Assembly: GCA_002780065.1 (NCBI GenBank)
Contig: PEWQ01000025.1
Coordinates: 1 to 19,393, forward strand
DNA: 19,393 bases
Source: Candidatus Hydrogenedentes bacterium CG07_land_8_20_14_0_80_42_17
GTDB lineage: Bacteria; UBA8481
Direction of reading: 5' to 3'
The notes below the pieces were generated by a model. It saw nothing but the letters and a program-made list of their open reading frames with translations. It did no database searches and had not been told where the DNA came from. The translations under genes and the position numbers were made by a program. This document shows, piece after piece, positions 1 through 7,609 of this stretch (positions within the stretch are counted from its first letter, which is position 1; every line of letters begins with the position of its first letter).

Positions 1-62
1 AATTTTATTTTTCCAATTTTCATTTTTCAATTATTTCACACGTTCTTTGGAAGATAGGCTGG
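1..62 (+). repeat. Dispersed repeat, copy A
   Basis: About 62 bases match positions 10189-10250 read on the minus strand, with roughly six mismatches. The match stops just after the shared GGAAGATAGGCTGG end. The left boundary is cut by the window, so the true unit may be longer. The element is very AT-rich, with runs such as TTTTTCCAATTTTC. No reading frame is apparent. Its right end merges with the second repeat type that follows. Confidence 0.7.
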
Positions 63-120
63 AGACAAGGAAAAAAAGATAAAATAAAAAATCTCAGTGT
101 CTCGGTTTCTTCGTGGTGAA
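57..120. repeat. GAGACA/TGTCTC-type imperfect inverted repeat, copy 1
   Basis: The pattern is GGCTGGAGACAAGG, an A-rich core containing GATAAAAT, then CTCAGTGTCTCGG and TTCGTGGTG. The same plan occurs at 16065-16138. The arms are imperfectly complementary (GAGACA against TGTCTC) around an AT-only loop. Purine-rich CACAGAG/CTCTGTG elements of this style recur in many environmental bacterial genomes. I infer membership of that loose class; its function is unknown. Confidence 0.55.
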
Positions 121-158
121 AGTTTTGCTAACACTGTGAGAAATATTCTTTGCGAGTT

Positions 159-231
159 CGTCTCCAAGGGGAATCGAACCCCTGTTACCAGGTTGAAAAC
201 CTGGGGTCCTAGGCCTCTGGACGATGGAGAC
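159..231 (-). tRNA. tRNA-Glu(UUC)
   Basis: The minus strand folds as a full cloverleaf of 73 nt. The 7-bp acceptor stem is GTCTCCA with TGGAGAC, followed by discriminator G, which is usual for tRNA-Glu. The anticodon stem CCAGG/CCTGG encloses the loop TTTTCAA, giving anticodon TTC (reads GAA/GAG). The T arm carries GGTTCGATTCC. The D-arm segment AGAGGCCTAGGAC is typical of bacterial tRNA-Glu. The 3' CCA is not encoded (GAA follows the discriminator), so it must be added after transcription. Confidence 0.97.
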
Positions 232-241
232 TAGATAGAGC

Positions 242-270
242 ATATTACCAAAGGCATAAATATTTGTAAA
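242..270 (-). promoter_or_regulatory. Promoter of tRNA-Glu
   Basis: On the minus strand TTTACA (265-270) and TAATAT (242-247) are separated by exactly 17 bases. This places the transcription start a few bases before the mature tRNA 5' end at 231. Both boxes are close to the sigma-70 consensus. Confidence 0.65.
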
Positions 271-290
271 TCGAAGTTTATAGTTAAAGT

Positions 291-299
291 TGATATAAT
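291..299 (+). promoter_or_regulatory. Extended -10 promoter of pcm (leaderless)
   Basis: TGATATAAT is a perfect extended -10 (TGnTATAAT). No good -35 lies 17 bases upstream (TCGAAG). The pcm ATG at 307 is only 7 bases beyond the box, so transcription would begin at or next to the start codon. No Shine-Dalgarno sequence is present, which is consistent with a leaderless message. Confidence 0.45.
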
Positions 300-306
300 T
301 TAAATT

Positions 307-957
307 ATGAATCGGAAGCCGGATGAAATGGTAGATACTCAACTTGTGCGGCGAGGCATTCGTTCTTCAAATGTTCTTGCTGCCATGAGAAAAGTCGACC
401 GTGCGGATTTTCTTTGTGATTCTGAAAAACGTTTTGCTTACAATGATGAGCCTCAGCCGATCGGTTTCGGCCAGACCATCAGTCAGCCGTTTATTGTTGC
501 TTTGATGACTGAAATGCTAGAATTGAATTCGGATGACATCGTTCTTGAAGTTGGAGTAGGTTCAGGCTATCAGACTGCAATTTTACTTGAACTTGTCTCG
601 AAGGTTTACGGTGTTGAACGAATTCATGCACTTTCTCTTCGAGCTACAAAGATTTTACTAGAAAACTATAAAGGCAGATTTCATATTGCAACTGCGGACG
701 GAACATTAGGGTTTCCTCTTCAAAATAAAATCTTTATTAATTTCTTCGATGCATGTCTTGTCGCGGCGGCCGCTCCGCAAATCCCTTCAGCTTTAATCAG
801 TCAGCTCAAACCTGAAGGAAGAATGATAATTCCAGTAGGTGATAGATATTCTCAAGAGCTGGTATTAGTCAGGAAATTAAAGGACGGAAGAATTGATAAG
901 TCTTACGTCGATGCAGTGCGATTTGTGCCTCTGGTCGGAAAAGAGGGATTTCATTGA
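307..957 (+). CDS. pcm: Protein-L-isoaspartate O-methyltransferase
   Basis: A cytosolic repair enzyme that uses S-adenosylmethionine to methylate isoaspartyl residues in aged proteins. The 216-residue length is normal for the family. Visible signatures are QTISQP (residues 56-61, ahead of motif I), the SAM-binding loop VLEVGVGSGYQTA (79-91), an AAAPQIP segment matching the family AAAPxxIP motif, GRMIIPVG, and C-terminal RFVPLVG. A short extra stretch (KIFINF) precedes the FDA...AAAP motif. The ATG at 307 has no ribosome-binding site but sits just behind an extended -10. A second ATG at 328 is possible and would give a more usual N terminus (MVDTQL). The stop overlaps the next gene by one base (TGATG), so pcm is coupled to the molybdenum hydroxylase genes although its function is unrelated. 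Confidence 0.93.
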   Translation: MNRKPDEMVDTQLVRRGIRSSNVLAAMRKVDRADFLCDSEKRFAYNDEPQPIGFGQTISQPFIVALMTEMLELNSDDIVLEVGVGSGYQTAILLELVSKVYGVERIHALSLRATKILLENYKGRFHIATADGTLGFPLQNKIFINFFDACLVAAAAPQIPSALISQLKPEGRMIIPVGDRYSQELVLVRKLKDGRIDKSYVDAVRFVPLVGKEGFH

Positions 958-1535
958 TGCGCATCGGAGCGATAATTCTCGCGGCAGGTGAAGGAAAAAG
1001 ATTGAATGGCAGAATAAAAGCTTTGATTCAAATAGGCAGTGTAACTTTTTTGGACAAAGCGATTTCTCTTCTAGATAGTCCTGAAATTTGCGAACGGATT
1101 GTTGTTTTGGGATATAAAGCGGATGAAGTTAAAAGAGCTTTGACTTTTTCGAATGTCTCTATAGCTATAAATGATTTCTGGAAAAACGGAATGACATCAT
1201 CTCTAAAAGTTGGAACCTCTAATTTATCGAAAAATCTCGATGGATTTATGGTTATGCCGGTGGATTTACCTCTTTTGAAAAAGGAAACTTTAATTAAAAC
1301 TTTAGAAACATTTCAAAAAGATTCTTCAAAGATTGTTCGACCGCGCTATCGTAAAATACCGGGGCATCCTGTAATTTTTCCGATTGAATTTGTCGAGAAA
1401 ATTATTGAACTCGATGATAATCTCGAACCGAATACAATTCTTAAAAGAAGTATTGATCGAGTTAAATATTTTGACACCGATCAGAGCTGTGTAAAAGACT
1501 TAGATACTGAGGTTGAATTGGACTTAATTCTGTAA
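957..1535 (+). CDS. mocA: Molybdenum cofactor cytidylyltransferase (MocA/YgfJ-like)
   Basis: A nucleotidyltransferase expected to transfer CMP from CTP to Mo-molybdopterin, forming the cytosine dinucleotide cofactor used by xanthine-dehydrogenase-family enzymes. The 192 residues match the MobA-like NTP transferase fold. The nucleotide loop is LAAGEGKRL (8-16) followed by K21, then NDFWKNGMTSSLK near 72-84, the metal-binding region VDLP (102-105), PGHPVIFP (135-142), and a terminal DLDTEVELD. These patterns fit E. coli MocA better than MobA. I chose the ATG at 957, which overlaps the pcm stop by one base (TGATG) behind AGAGGGA; a TTG at 954 is also possible. The direct neighbour is the hydroxylase it should serve. 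Confidence 0.88.
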   Translation: MRIGAIILAAGEGKRLNGRIKALIQIGSVTFLDKAISLLDSPEICERIVVLGYKADEVKRALTFSNVSIAINDFWKNGMTSSLKVGTSNLSKNLDGFMVMPVDLPLLKKETLIKTLETFQKDSSKIVRPRYRKIPGHPVIFPIEFVEKIIELDDNLEPNTILKRSIDRVKYFDTDQSCVKDLDTEVELDLIL

Positions 1536-1539
1536 TGCT

Positions 1540-1548
1540 TGATATAAT
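1540..1548 (+). promoter_or_regulatory. Candidate extended -10 promoter ahead of the FAD subunit
   Basis: TGATATAAT, the same extended -10 found before pcm, lies just after the mocA stop. A TTGGAC at 1518-1523 could act as a weak -35, but the spacing is long (19). Initiation near 1555 would leave AAGAGGTGA (1561-1569) as the Shine-Dalgarno sequence of the gene starting at 1573. The hydroxylase subunits could therefore be transcribed separately from pcm-mocA. Confidence 0.4.
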
Positions 1549-1572
1549 ATTTAAAATATTAAGAGGTGAATC

Positions 1573-2403
1573 ATGTTTCGAGAATTTTTGACTCCATCAA
1601 CAATAGAAGAGGCAGTGAAGCTCCGCAATTCGATTGATTCCTCGATGTACCTTGCCGGTGGAACAGAAATAAATTCCATTGTATGGCCGTGCAGATCGAA
1701 GATTTCTGCGAATACAGCTATTTATCTTGATAAGCTTCCTTTGAAAAATGTAAAGGTAGAGAAAACTAAAATAGAAATTGGAGCGAGCGTTACCATTCAG
1801 GAATTGGTTGAGAACAAATCTTTGCCGCCGATGCTGCTTGCGGCGGTTAGGCTTTTTGCAAACCGCAACGTTCGAACTATGGGAACGATTGGCGGAAATA
1901 TCGGAGGCAATCGCGCGTGCTCAAATATTGCCCCGGCGCTATTGGCTCTAAATACTTCGATAATGCTGGCAGGAAAAAACAGCAAGGAAAAGATAACACT
2001 CGAACAGTACTTTTCAAATCATGATCCCGAAAAATTAATTCTTTCAATTGAGATTCCTTCAGGTTGGCAGAAACGAAGATGGGCTGTCAGAAAGCATACT
2101 CGGACTGCAAATGATGTTTCACTTGTCTCCGCCGCTGTTTCTTTCTCGGGAACTGAGGCAAAGATAGAAGAACCTATTATTGCCGTGAATGGAGTTGTTC
2201 CTCATGCGACGAGGCTATATGAATTGGAAAAAAAATTAGATGGGCAGAGTTTGCCGTCCAGAGAAGCAATTGATGAAGAGGTCAAGAAATTAGTGAATCC
2301 TGAATCGGACTTACGAGGAAGCTCTGAGTTCAAGAAACATCTTTCGGCAGTGCTTGTAAGTGATGCTCTGCATGAAGCTGCGCACAGGGTGGTTTGCCGA
2401 TGA
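1573..2403 (+). CDS. ygfM: FAD-binding subunit of a molybdenum hydroxylase (YgfM/XdhB-like)
   Basis: The flavin subunit that passes electrons from the 2Fe-2S centres to an acceptor. Its 276 residues belong to the CO dehydrogenase/xanthine dehydrogenase FAD family. The first FAD loop is LAGGTEINS (27-35), and the second is TIGGNIGGN near residue 105. The C-terminal subdomain includes a DLRGSSEFKKHL stretch. The opening FxxFxTPSTIEEAxxL and the DLRGS...KxHL...VLVSDAL ending resemble E. coli YgfM, the probable FAD subunit of the XdhD enzyme. A good ribosome-binding site (AAGAGGTGA) precedes the ATG. The stop overlaps the next start as ATGA, so the two subunits are translationally coupled. Confidence 0.9.
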   Translation: MFREFLTPSTIEEAVKLRNSIDSSMYLAGGTEINSIVWPCRSKISANTAIYLDKLPLKNVKVEKTKIEIGASVTIQELVENKSLPPMLLAAVRLFANRNVRTMGTIGGNIGGNRACSNIAPALLALNTSIMLAGKNSKEKITLEQYFSNHDPEKLILSIEIPSGWQKRRWAVRKHTRTANDVSLVSAAVSFSGTEAKIEEPIIAVNGVVPHATRLYELEKKLDGQSLPSREAIDEEVKKLVNPESDLRGSSEFKKHLSAVLVSDALHEAAHRVVCR

Positions 2404-5273
2404 AGATTGAATTTACTTTAAACGGAGCAAAAAAAGAATTTGAAGTTGAGCCTAGCGAGCGAGCTTTGTATCTGCTGAAGCGAATTGGAGTTATGGCAAT
2501 GCATGACGGTTGCAATGGCGGCGGAGTGTGTGGAATATGCTCGATTCTGCTTGATGGAAAATTGGTCAACTCGTGCCTCTTGCTTGCTCCTCAACTTGAC
2601 GGACGAAGTGTGATTACTCTTGAATATTATTCGAAGCATAGAACTCTAACTGTTGTTCAAGCGTCTTTATTAGATGCCGGAGCTGTTCAGTGCGGCTATT
2701 GCACTCCATCATTTGTTCTCGCTATTGAAAGCCTTTTGAAACGAAATCCTGATCCTTCCGACAGAGATATTACCGATGCACTGTCAGGGCTATTTTGCCG
2801 CTGTACAGGCTATAAACAGTATTACAGTGCAGTTAAGCTTGCGGCAAAAAGATTGAAGGATCCAAATTACAATCCGCCGCTCGTGCCTGAATTTCGCGAT
2901 GAACTCAGAGTGGTTGGAAAACGCAAAAACAAAATCGACGGGCCAAAACTTGTTCGCGGCCAGAAAGCTTATGTCGAAGATATGGTGCCGAAGGACGCAT
3001 GCGTTTTGAAAATGCTTAGGTCTCCTTATGCTCATGCATACGTAAAATCGATAGATACATCAGAAGCAGAAAAAGTTTCTGGTGTGGTTTATATTTTGAC
3101 TCACAAAAATTGTCCTGATGTTTATTACAATCAAGCGGGGCAGGGTTTTCCTGAGCCTTCGCCTTATGATCGCAGATTGATCGATCAGAAAGTTAAGCAT
3201 GTTGGCGACAGAGTTGCAGCAATTGTTGCGGAAACATGGACGGCGGCGGAAGAGGCGGCGGAAAAGATTAAAGTTGAATACGAGGTATTAAAACCTGTGT
3301 TGACGATTGAAGATGCTGAATCGCCTGATGCTCCAATTATACATAACTCTCATGCTGAGTATGTAGTTGGCGCACCTCCGAATCTTGATGAGTATAATAA
3401 ATCTGCTGATTCAAGAGACGGTAAGATCATTTATCAATTTCCGATTAACGCCGATCCGCACAAGAATATCGCCGCAAGTGTCCATGGACATATTGGAGAC
3501 CTCGAAAAAGGTTTCGATGAATCTGACACAATAATTGAACGCGAGTACGAGAGTTCTCAGGTGCAATGCACTCCGACCGAAACGCATGTCGTTTACACTC
3601 GAATGGACGGCGAACGGCTCGTGATTCATGCTTCGACTCAGGTGCCGTTCCATCTGAGACGAATAGTTGCGTATATTCTTGGCACGAGTGAAAATAATGT
3701 TCATGTAATAAAAGAACGCGTCGGAGGAGGATTCGGTTCGAAGCAAGATATTGTTCTTGAAGAGGTACCTGCGTATCTGACTTGGATAACCGGGCGAGCG
3801 ATCTATCAGAGATTCACTCGCGAAGAAGAATTTATTGCATGCAGAACTCGGCATGTTATGAAGATAAAGGTTAAGCTCGGAGCGAAGAAGGATGGAAAGC
3901 TAACCGGAGTTTATATGGATTTGAAAGCGAATACAGGTCCTTACGGTTCGCACTGTCTTACCGTGCCGATGAATGCGTGTTCAAAATCGCTTCCGCTTTT
4001 TCTGTGCGACAATATTGGTTTTAATGTTACAACCTACTATTCGAATATTGCTCCGACAGGCGCTTATCAGGGCTATGGTGCTCCAAAAGGCTCTTTTGCT
4101 TTACAGCTTGCAATGGCGGAATTGGCTGATGAACTTGGAATGGATCACATAGAACTTATCGAAAAAAATCGTGTCCGTGAAAATGTTGTTCTCGAAATAT
4201 TGAAGTGCCTTGGAGAAGGAAGGGAAGGAAAACCTGAATTAGTTTCAAGCTGTGGATTGGGACCTGCCTTGAAGCGTGGCGCAGAGCTGATCGTGTGGGG
4301 AAAAGAAGAAAAAAATAGCGAACCGGATTTAAGGATTGGAAAAGGTGTGGCAATTATTCAGCAGGGCTCAGGGCTTCCAGGACTCGATTCATCGAATGCG
4401 GAAATAAAATTGCTTTCGGACGGAACCTTTATGGTTTATTCGGGCGGAGCGGATATTGGAACAGGACTCGATACGGTTGTCGTGAAGTTTGTTGCCGAAG
4501 CGCTTTGTGTAGATATGGAAAAGATATCGATTATTTCTGCCGATACCGATAGCACTCCGTTCGACTGCGGAGCTTATGCGTCTAAGGGAACTTATTTTAC
4601 AGGCGGCGCGGCTTTGAATGCCGCAAACGCTTTGAAAGAGAAGATTCTCGATACAGCGGCTTTGATTATGGAAGAAAAGCGTGAAGATATGCGGCTGGAA
4701 TATCCTGGAAAAGTTGTGGGCAAGAATAAGTCGATCTCATTTTGGGAGATTGCGCATTATGCCGAAACAGGAACAGGTTGTGGATCACTCTCCGCATTCG
4801 GACATTTTGTGACGGATAAATCCTCTTTTCCGTACGGAGCACATTTCTGCCAGGTCGCAGTAAATACGAGAACAGGGAAGGTCAAGATTCAAAAGTATTT
4901 TGCTTTGCAGGACTGCGGAACTCCAGTGAATCCGGAGATGGCTCTGGGACAAATTTACGGCGGAGTATTGAAGACTATCGGGCATTCTTTATACGAAGAG
5001 ATGATTTACGATGAAGATGGAAAATGCTTGAATCCTAACTTTTTGGACTACAAAGTTCCAATGATAGAAGATTTACCCGATACTTTTTTAGCCGAACTGG
5101 TCGACGTAAATGACCCATGGGGCCCGTTCGGCGCTAAATCAGTTTCCGAGATTGCATGCAACGGCGCGGCTCCGGCTATAGCATCGGCAATTCATAACGC
5201 TGTCGGAGTATGGATGCGGACTTGGCCGTTTTCCCCAGAGAAGATATTGAGAGCTCTCGGAAAGATAAAATGA
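2400..5273 (+). CDS. xdhD: Fused 2Fe-2S / molybdopterin subunit of a xanthine-dehydrogenase-family hydroxylase (XdhD-like)
   Basis: The catalytic subunit, probably hydroxylating a purine such as hypoxanthine or xanthine. The 957-residue chain joins two subunits that are usually separate. Residues 1-155 hold the plant-type 2Fe-2S centre (C38, C44, C47, C59) and the second centre (C98, C101, C133, C135). From about 170 onward is the molybdopterin domain, with GGGFGSK (442-448), GAYQGYGAPKG (554-564), GGADIGTGL (682-690) and the catalytic Glu at 917 in AKSVSEI. Compared with bovine xanthine oxidase, the conserved Arg of RGFG is Gln557 and the Gln of GQG is Thr688. Length, fusion and neighbours match E. 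coli XdhD and other proteins linked to selenium-dependent molybdenum hydroxylases. I chose the ATG at 2400 (ATGA overlap) over the TTG at 2394. The exact substrate is not visible in the sequence. Confidence 0.9.
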   Translation: MKIEFTLNGAKKEFEVEPSERALYLLKRIGVMAMHDGCNGGGVCGICSILLDGKLVNSCLLLAPQLDGRSVITLEYYSKHRTLTVVQASLLDAGAVQCGYCTPSFVLAIESLLKRNPDPSDRDITDALSGLFCRCTGYKQYYSAVKLAAKRLKDPNYNPPLVPEFRDELRVVGKRKNKIDGPKLVRGQKAYVEDMVPKDACVLKMLRSPYAHAYVKSIDTSEAEKVSGVVYILTHKNCPDVYYNQAGQGFPEPSPYDRRLIDQKVKHVGDRVAAIVAETWTAAEEAAEKIKVEYEVLKPVLTIEDAESPDAPIIHNSHAEYVVGAPPNLDEYNKSADSRDGKIIYQFPINADPHKNIAASVHGHIGDLEKGFDESDTIIEREYESSQVQCTPTETHVVYTRMDGERLVIHASTQVPFHLRRIVAYILGTSENNVHVIKERVGGGFGSKQDIVLEEVPAYLTWITGRAIYQRFTREEEFIACRTRHVMKIKVKLGAKKDGKLTGVYMDLKANTGPYGSHCLTVPMNACSKSLPLFLCDNIGFNVTTYYSNIAPTGAYQGYGAPKGSFALQLAMAELADELGMDHIELIEKNRVRENVVLEILKCLGEGREGKPELVSSCGLGPALKRGAELIVWGKEEKNSEPDLRIGKGVAIIQQGSGLPGLDSSNAEIKLLSDGTFMVYSGGADIGTGLDTVVVKFVAEALCVDMEKISIISADTDSTPFDCGAYASKGTYFTGGAALNAANALKEKILDTAALIMEEKREDMRLEYPGKVVGKNKSISFWEIAHYAETGTGCGSLSAFGHFVTDKSSFPYGAHFCQVAVNTRTGKVKIQKYFALQDCGTPVNPEMALGQIYGGVLKTIGHSLYEEMIYDEDGKCLNPNFLDYKVPMIEDLPDTFLAELVDVNDPWGPFGAKSVSEIACNGAAPAIASAIHNAVGVWMRTWPFSPEKILRALGKIK

Positions 5274-5311
5274 TTTTGCTTAATGAAGAAGTTCCTGATA
5301 AAACTTTTGTC

Positions 5312-6298
5312 ATGAATAAAATTTTCGCTATTTGCATTATTATCTTTTTGGCTCTTCCCGCTTATTCTATGAACTCGGATGAGATGCATGAGATGCTCGG
5401 TCCGAATATCTCTGATGTTCAGCCTTATTTGGATCTGAAGTTTCACCGTGAACCTGAAGAGAACACGAACCAAATTGCTCAGCATAAATTGACTCTTTAT
5501 GAACTCTTCATTCAGGCAACTCTTTTTCCGTCGATAACTGATAGACAGCTGTCTATTCAGCTCAAGGGGAGAATGTCTGATTTGATGGATGGGTTGGTTC
5601 TTCCTAATACCGGTCTTCAAATTCAGGAACCTTTATTTGACCCGGGACTCGGCGCAACTTACAGAATGAAATTATCTGATGACGCGATGCTCGGCATGAA
5701 CCTTTCGCTCTCTTCAGCAAGCGAAGCTCCATTCAACGACGGGCATCATCCTGATGTCGGAGCAAATATATTTTATCGCTTCCCGTTCAATGAGAATGAG
5801 GGATGGATAATTTATCTTCATTACGACTCAATTAGAGAATATTTGCCTAATGCTCCGGTTCCAGGAGCAGGCTATATTTTTAAATATGACGACAACAAAC
5901 TTCATGCTGTTATTGGAGCTCCCTATGCTGAGGCGGAATGGAAGCCTTTGGAGAGGCTTTCGCTCAAAGCTGATTGGCAGTATCCGAGACATCTTAGAAC
6001 TGAAGCCGGTGTGCGGATATTATCGAGTTTTATTTTGCATGGAAATTTCGATTGGAGACAGGAACGATTCAGAAATAAGGATCGAGTCAGAGATGAGAAC
6101 ATGCTGAATTATTATGAAAAACTTTTTTACGGCGGTTTGAGATACGAAATAGGAAACGGAGTTTTTGGCGATGTTTATGCCGGAAAAGCGTTTGATAGAT
6201 TTTGGTTCGAAGGTGAAAATTACGGGGATCGTAATTACAATAGGATAGAAGTTGATGACGGATTCGTATACGGTTTGCGATTCAAGACTACATTTTGA
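5312..6298 (+). CDS. Predicted outer-membrane beta-barrel protein, unknown function
   Basis: A signal peptide is visible from the ATG at 5312: a short basic start (MNK), a hydrophobic core to residue 16, and likely cleavage after AYS (19). The mature part has no long hydrophobic helix. It is built of alternating aromatic and polar strands with acidic turns and ends in Phe (RFKTTF), as outer-membrane barrels do. The protein is 328 residues long and I do not recognise the family. An alternative ATG at 5270 overlaps the xdhD stop as ATGA and would suit coupling. It would place acidic residues (NEEVPD) before the signal peptide, so I prefer 5312. An export role linked to the hydroxylase is only positional inference. 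Confidence 0.7.
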   Translation: MNKIFAICIIIFLALPAYSMNSDEMHEMLGPNISDVQPYLDLKFHREPEENTNQIAQHKLTLYELFIQATLFPSITDRQLSIQLKGRMSDLMDGLVLPNTGLQIQEPLFDPGLGATYRMKLSDDAMLGMNLSLSSASEAPFNDGHHPDVGANIFYRFPFNENEGWIIYLHYDSIREYLPNAPVPGAGYIFKYDDNKLHAVIGAPYAEAEWKPLERLSLKADWQYPRHLRTEAGVRILSSFILHGNFDWRQERFRNKDRVRDENMLNYYEKLFYGGLRYEIGNGVFGDVYAGKAFDRFWFEGENYGDRNYNRIEVDDGFVYGLRFKTTF

Positions 6299-6302
6299 TA
6301 AA

Positions 6303-6317
6303 CGCTGAACGCTGAAC
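6303..6317 (+). repeat. Short tandem GAACGCT repeat before ampG
   Basis: Two adjacent copies of AACGCTG followed by a partial copy (AAC) lie directly before the ampG ATG, in the place where a Shine-Dalgarno sequence would be expected. None is present. Confidence 0.5.
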
Positions 6318-6318
6318 A

Positions 6319-7545
6319 ATGAAAATTAATCAGCCGCGAAATTGGAAAAAACTTTCTGCGCTATTGCTCTTAGGCTTTGCGTCGGGTTTGCCTCAGCCGC
6401 TGACAGCGGACACAATGCAGGCTTGGCTGAAAGATGCGCATGTTGATCTAGGAAAGATAGGTCTGTTCAGTCTTGTAGCTCTTCCTTACACACTTAAATT
6501 TCTTTGGGCGCCTTTCATGGATAGATTCGTTCCTCCGTTTTTAGGAAGACGCAGAGGATGGTTGCTGGTGACGCAGATTCTGCTCGTCTTCTCAATCTCC
6601 GCGTTTGCTTTCATCGACCCGTCTCGTTCACTTGCAGTTTTCGGTTTTTTTGCTCTTCTGACAGCGTTCATAAGCGCAAGCCAGGACATCGTGACGGATG
6701 CATACCGCACCGACATTCTAAAACCGAACGAATTGGGAGAAGGCGCGGCATCTTCAGTGACCGGTTATAGATTTGCCATGATCGGCGCAGGGGCGGTTTC
6801 GCTTGTAATTGCGGATAAACTCGGTTCATGGCATCTTGTTTATTTTTTGATGGCAGTATGGATGATCGCGGGCATTGCGGCTACAATCTTTGCTGACGAA
6901 CCTGAATCAGTTAGCGCTCCGCTATCACTTCGTGAAGCTGTTGTGAATCCTTTCAAAGAAATTGCATTGAGAAGAGGCGGTTGGTTTGCGATCGGCTTCA
7001 TAATTTTATTCAAACTTCCGGACGTGATCGCCGCGGCAATGACAACTCCGTTTATGCTCGATATTGGAATTTCAAAGACGGAGATTGGAACGATAAGACA
7101 GGGATTAGGGCTATTGATTACGATTGTAGGAACTATTGTCGGCGGCGCAATAACATCGAAAATAGGGCTGAAACGAGCATTATGGGTTTTTGGACTTTTG
7201 CAGGCTGTAAGTAATTTAGGTTTTCTAATCCTTGCAAAAACAGGAAATGTTTTTTTGGCTACTGTCAGCGTTATTGGAGTTGAAAACTTTTGCACGGGAC
7301 TTGTGACTGCAGGATTTGTAGCTTTCCTGATGAGCCAATGCAGTCCTAAATTCTCAGCGACACAATACGCTCTATTGACGAGTGTAATGGCATTGACAAG
7401 AGTTTTTGGCGGAGCTCCAACAGGCTATCTTGTAGAGCATACCGGCTGGGGTGCATTTTTTATACTGAGCATTTTTGCGGGAATTCCGGGAATGCTGTTG
7501 ATACCATTTTTGAAGTTCAGAGAAGAAAACATTTTAGAAGCGTAG
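6319..7545 (+). CDS. ampG: AmpG-family muropeptide permease (MFS)
   Basis: An inner-membrane major facilitator expected to import anhydro-muropeptides released during peptidoglycan turnover, for recycling. The N-terminal third carries the AmpG hallmarks in order: LGFASGLPQPLT (18-29), LPYTLKFLWAPFMDR (56-70), FLGRRRGWLL (74-83) and SASQDIVTDAYR. About twelve hydrophobic segments are visible over 408 residues, which is typical for shorter AmpG homologues (E. coli AmpG is longer, with extra C-terminal segments). No ampC, ampR or nagZ lies nearby. The gene follows the outer-membrane protein by 20 bases and may be read with it. No ribosome-binding site is evident. Confidence 0.9.
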   Translation: MKINQPRNWKKLSALLLLGFASGLPQPLTADTMQAWLKDAHVDLGKIGLFSLVALPYTLKFLWAPFMDRFVPPFLGRRRGWLLVTQILLVFSISAFAFIDPSRSLAVFGFFALLTAFISASQDIVTDAYRTDILKPNELGEGAASSVTGYRFAMIGAGAVSLVIADKLGSWHLVYFLMAVWMIAGIAATIFADEPESVSAPLSLREAVVNPFKEIALRRGGWFAIGFIILFKLPDVIAAAMTTPFMLDIGISKTEIGTIRQGLGLLITIVGTIVGGAITSKIGLKRALWVFGLLQAVSNLGFLILAKTGNVFLATVSVIGVENFCTGLVTAGFVAFLMSQCSPKFSATQYALLTSVMALTRVFGGAPTGYLVEHTGWGAFFILSIFAGIPGMLLIPFLKFREENILEA

Positions 7546-7609
7546 AAACTGTTGATTTCGTCGATCGTATTTTAACTGGAGTTTCAATACAAAATATAGC
7601 TCAATTGTT

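Noticed and set aside
94-342. Minus-strand open frame of 82 codons
   Set aside because: It spans the tRNA-Glu gene and repeat sequence and has no ribosome-binding site or family resemblance.
6840-7295. Minus-strand frame of 151 codons opposite ampG
   Set aside because: It is antisense to a clear AmpG coding region and has no ribosome-binding site or motifs of its own.
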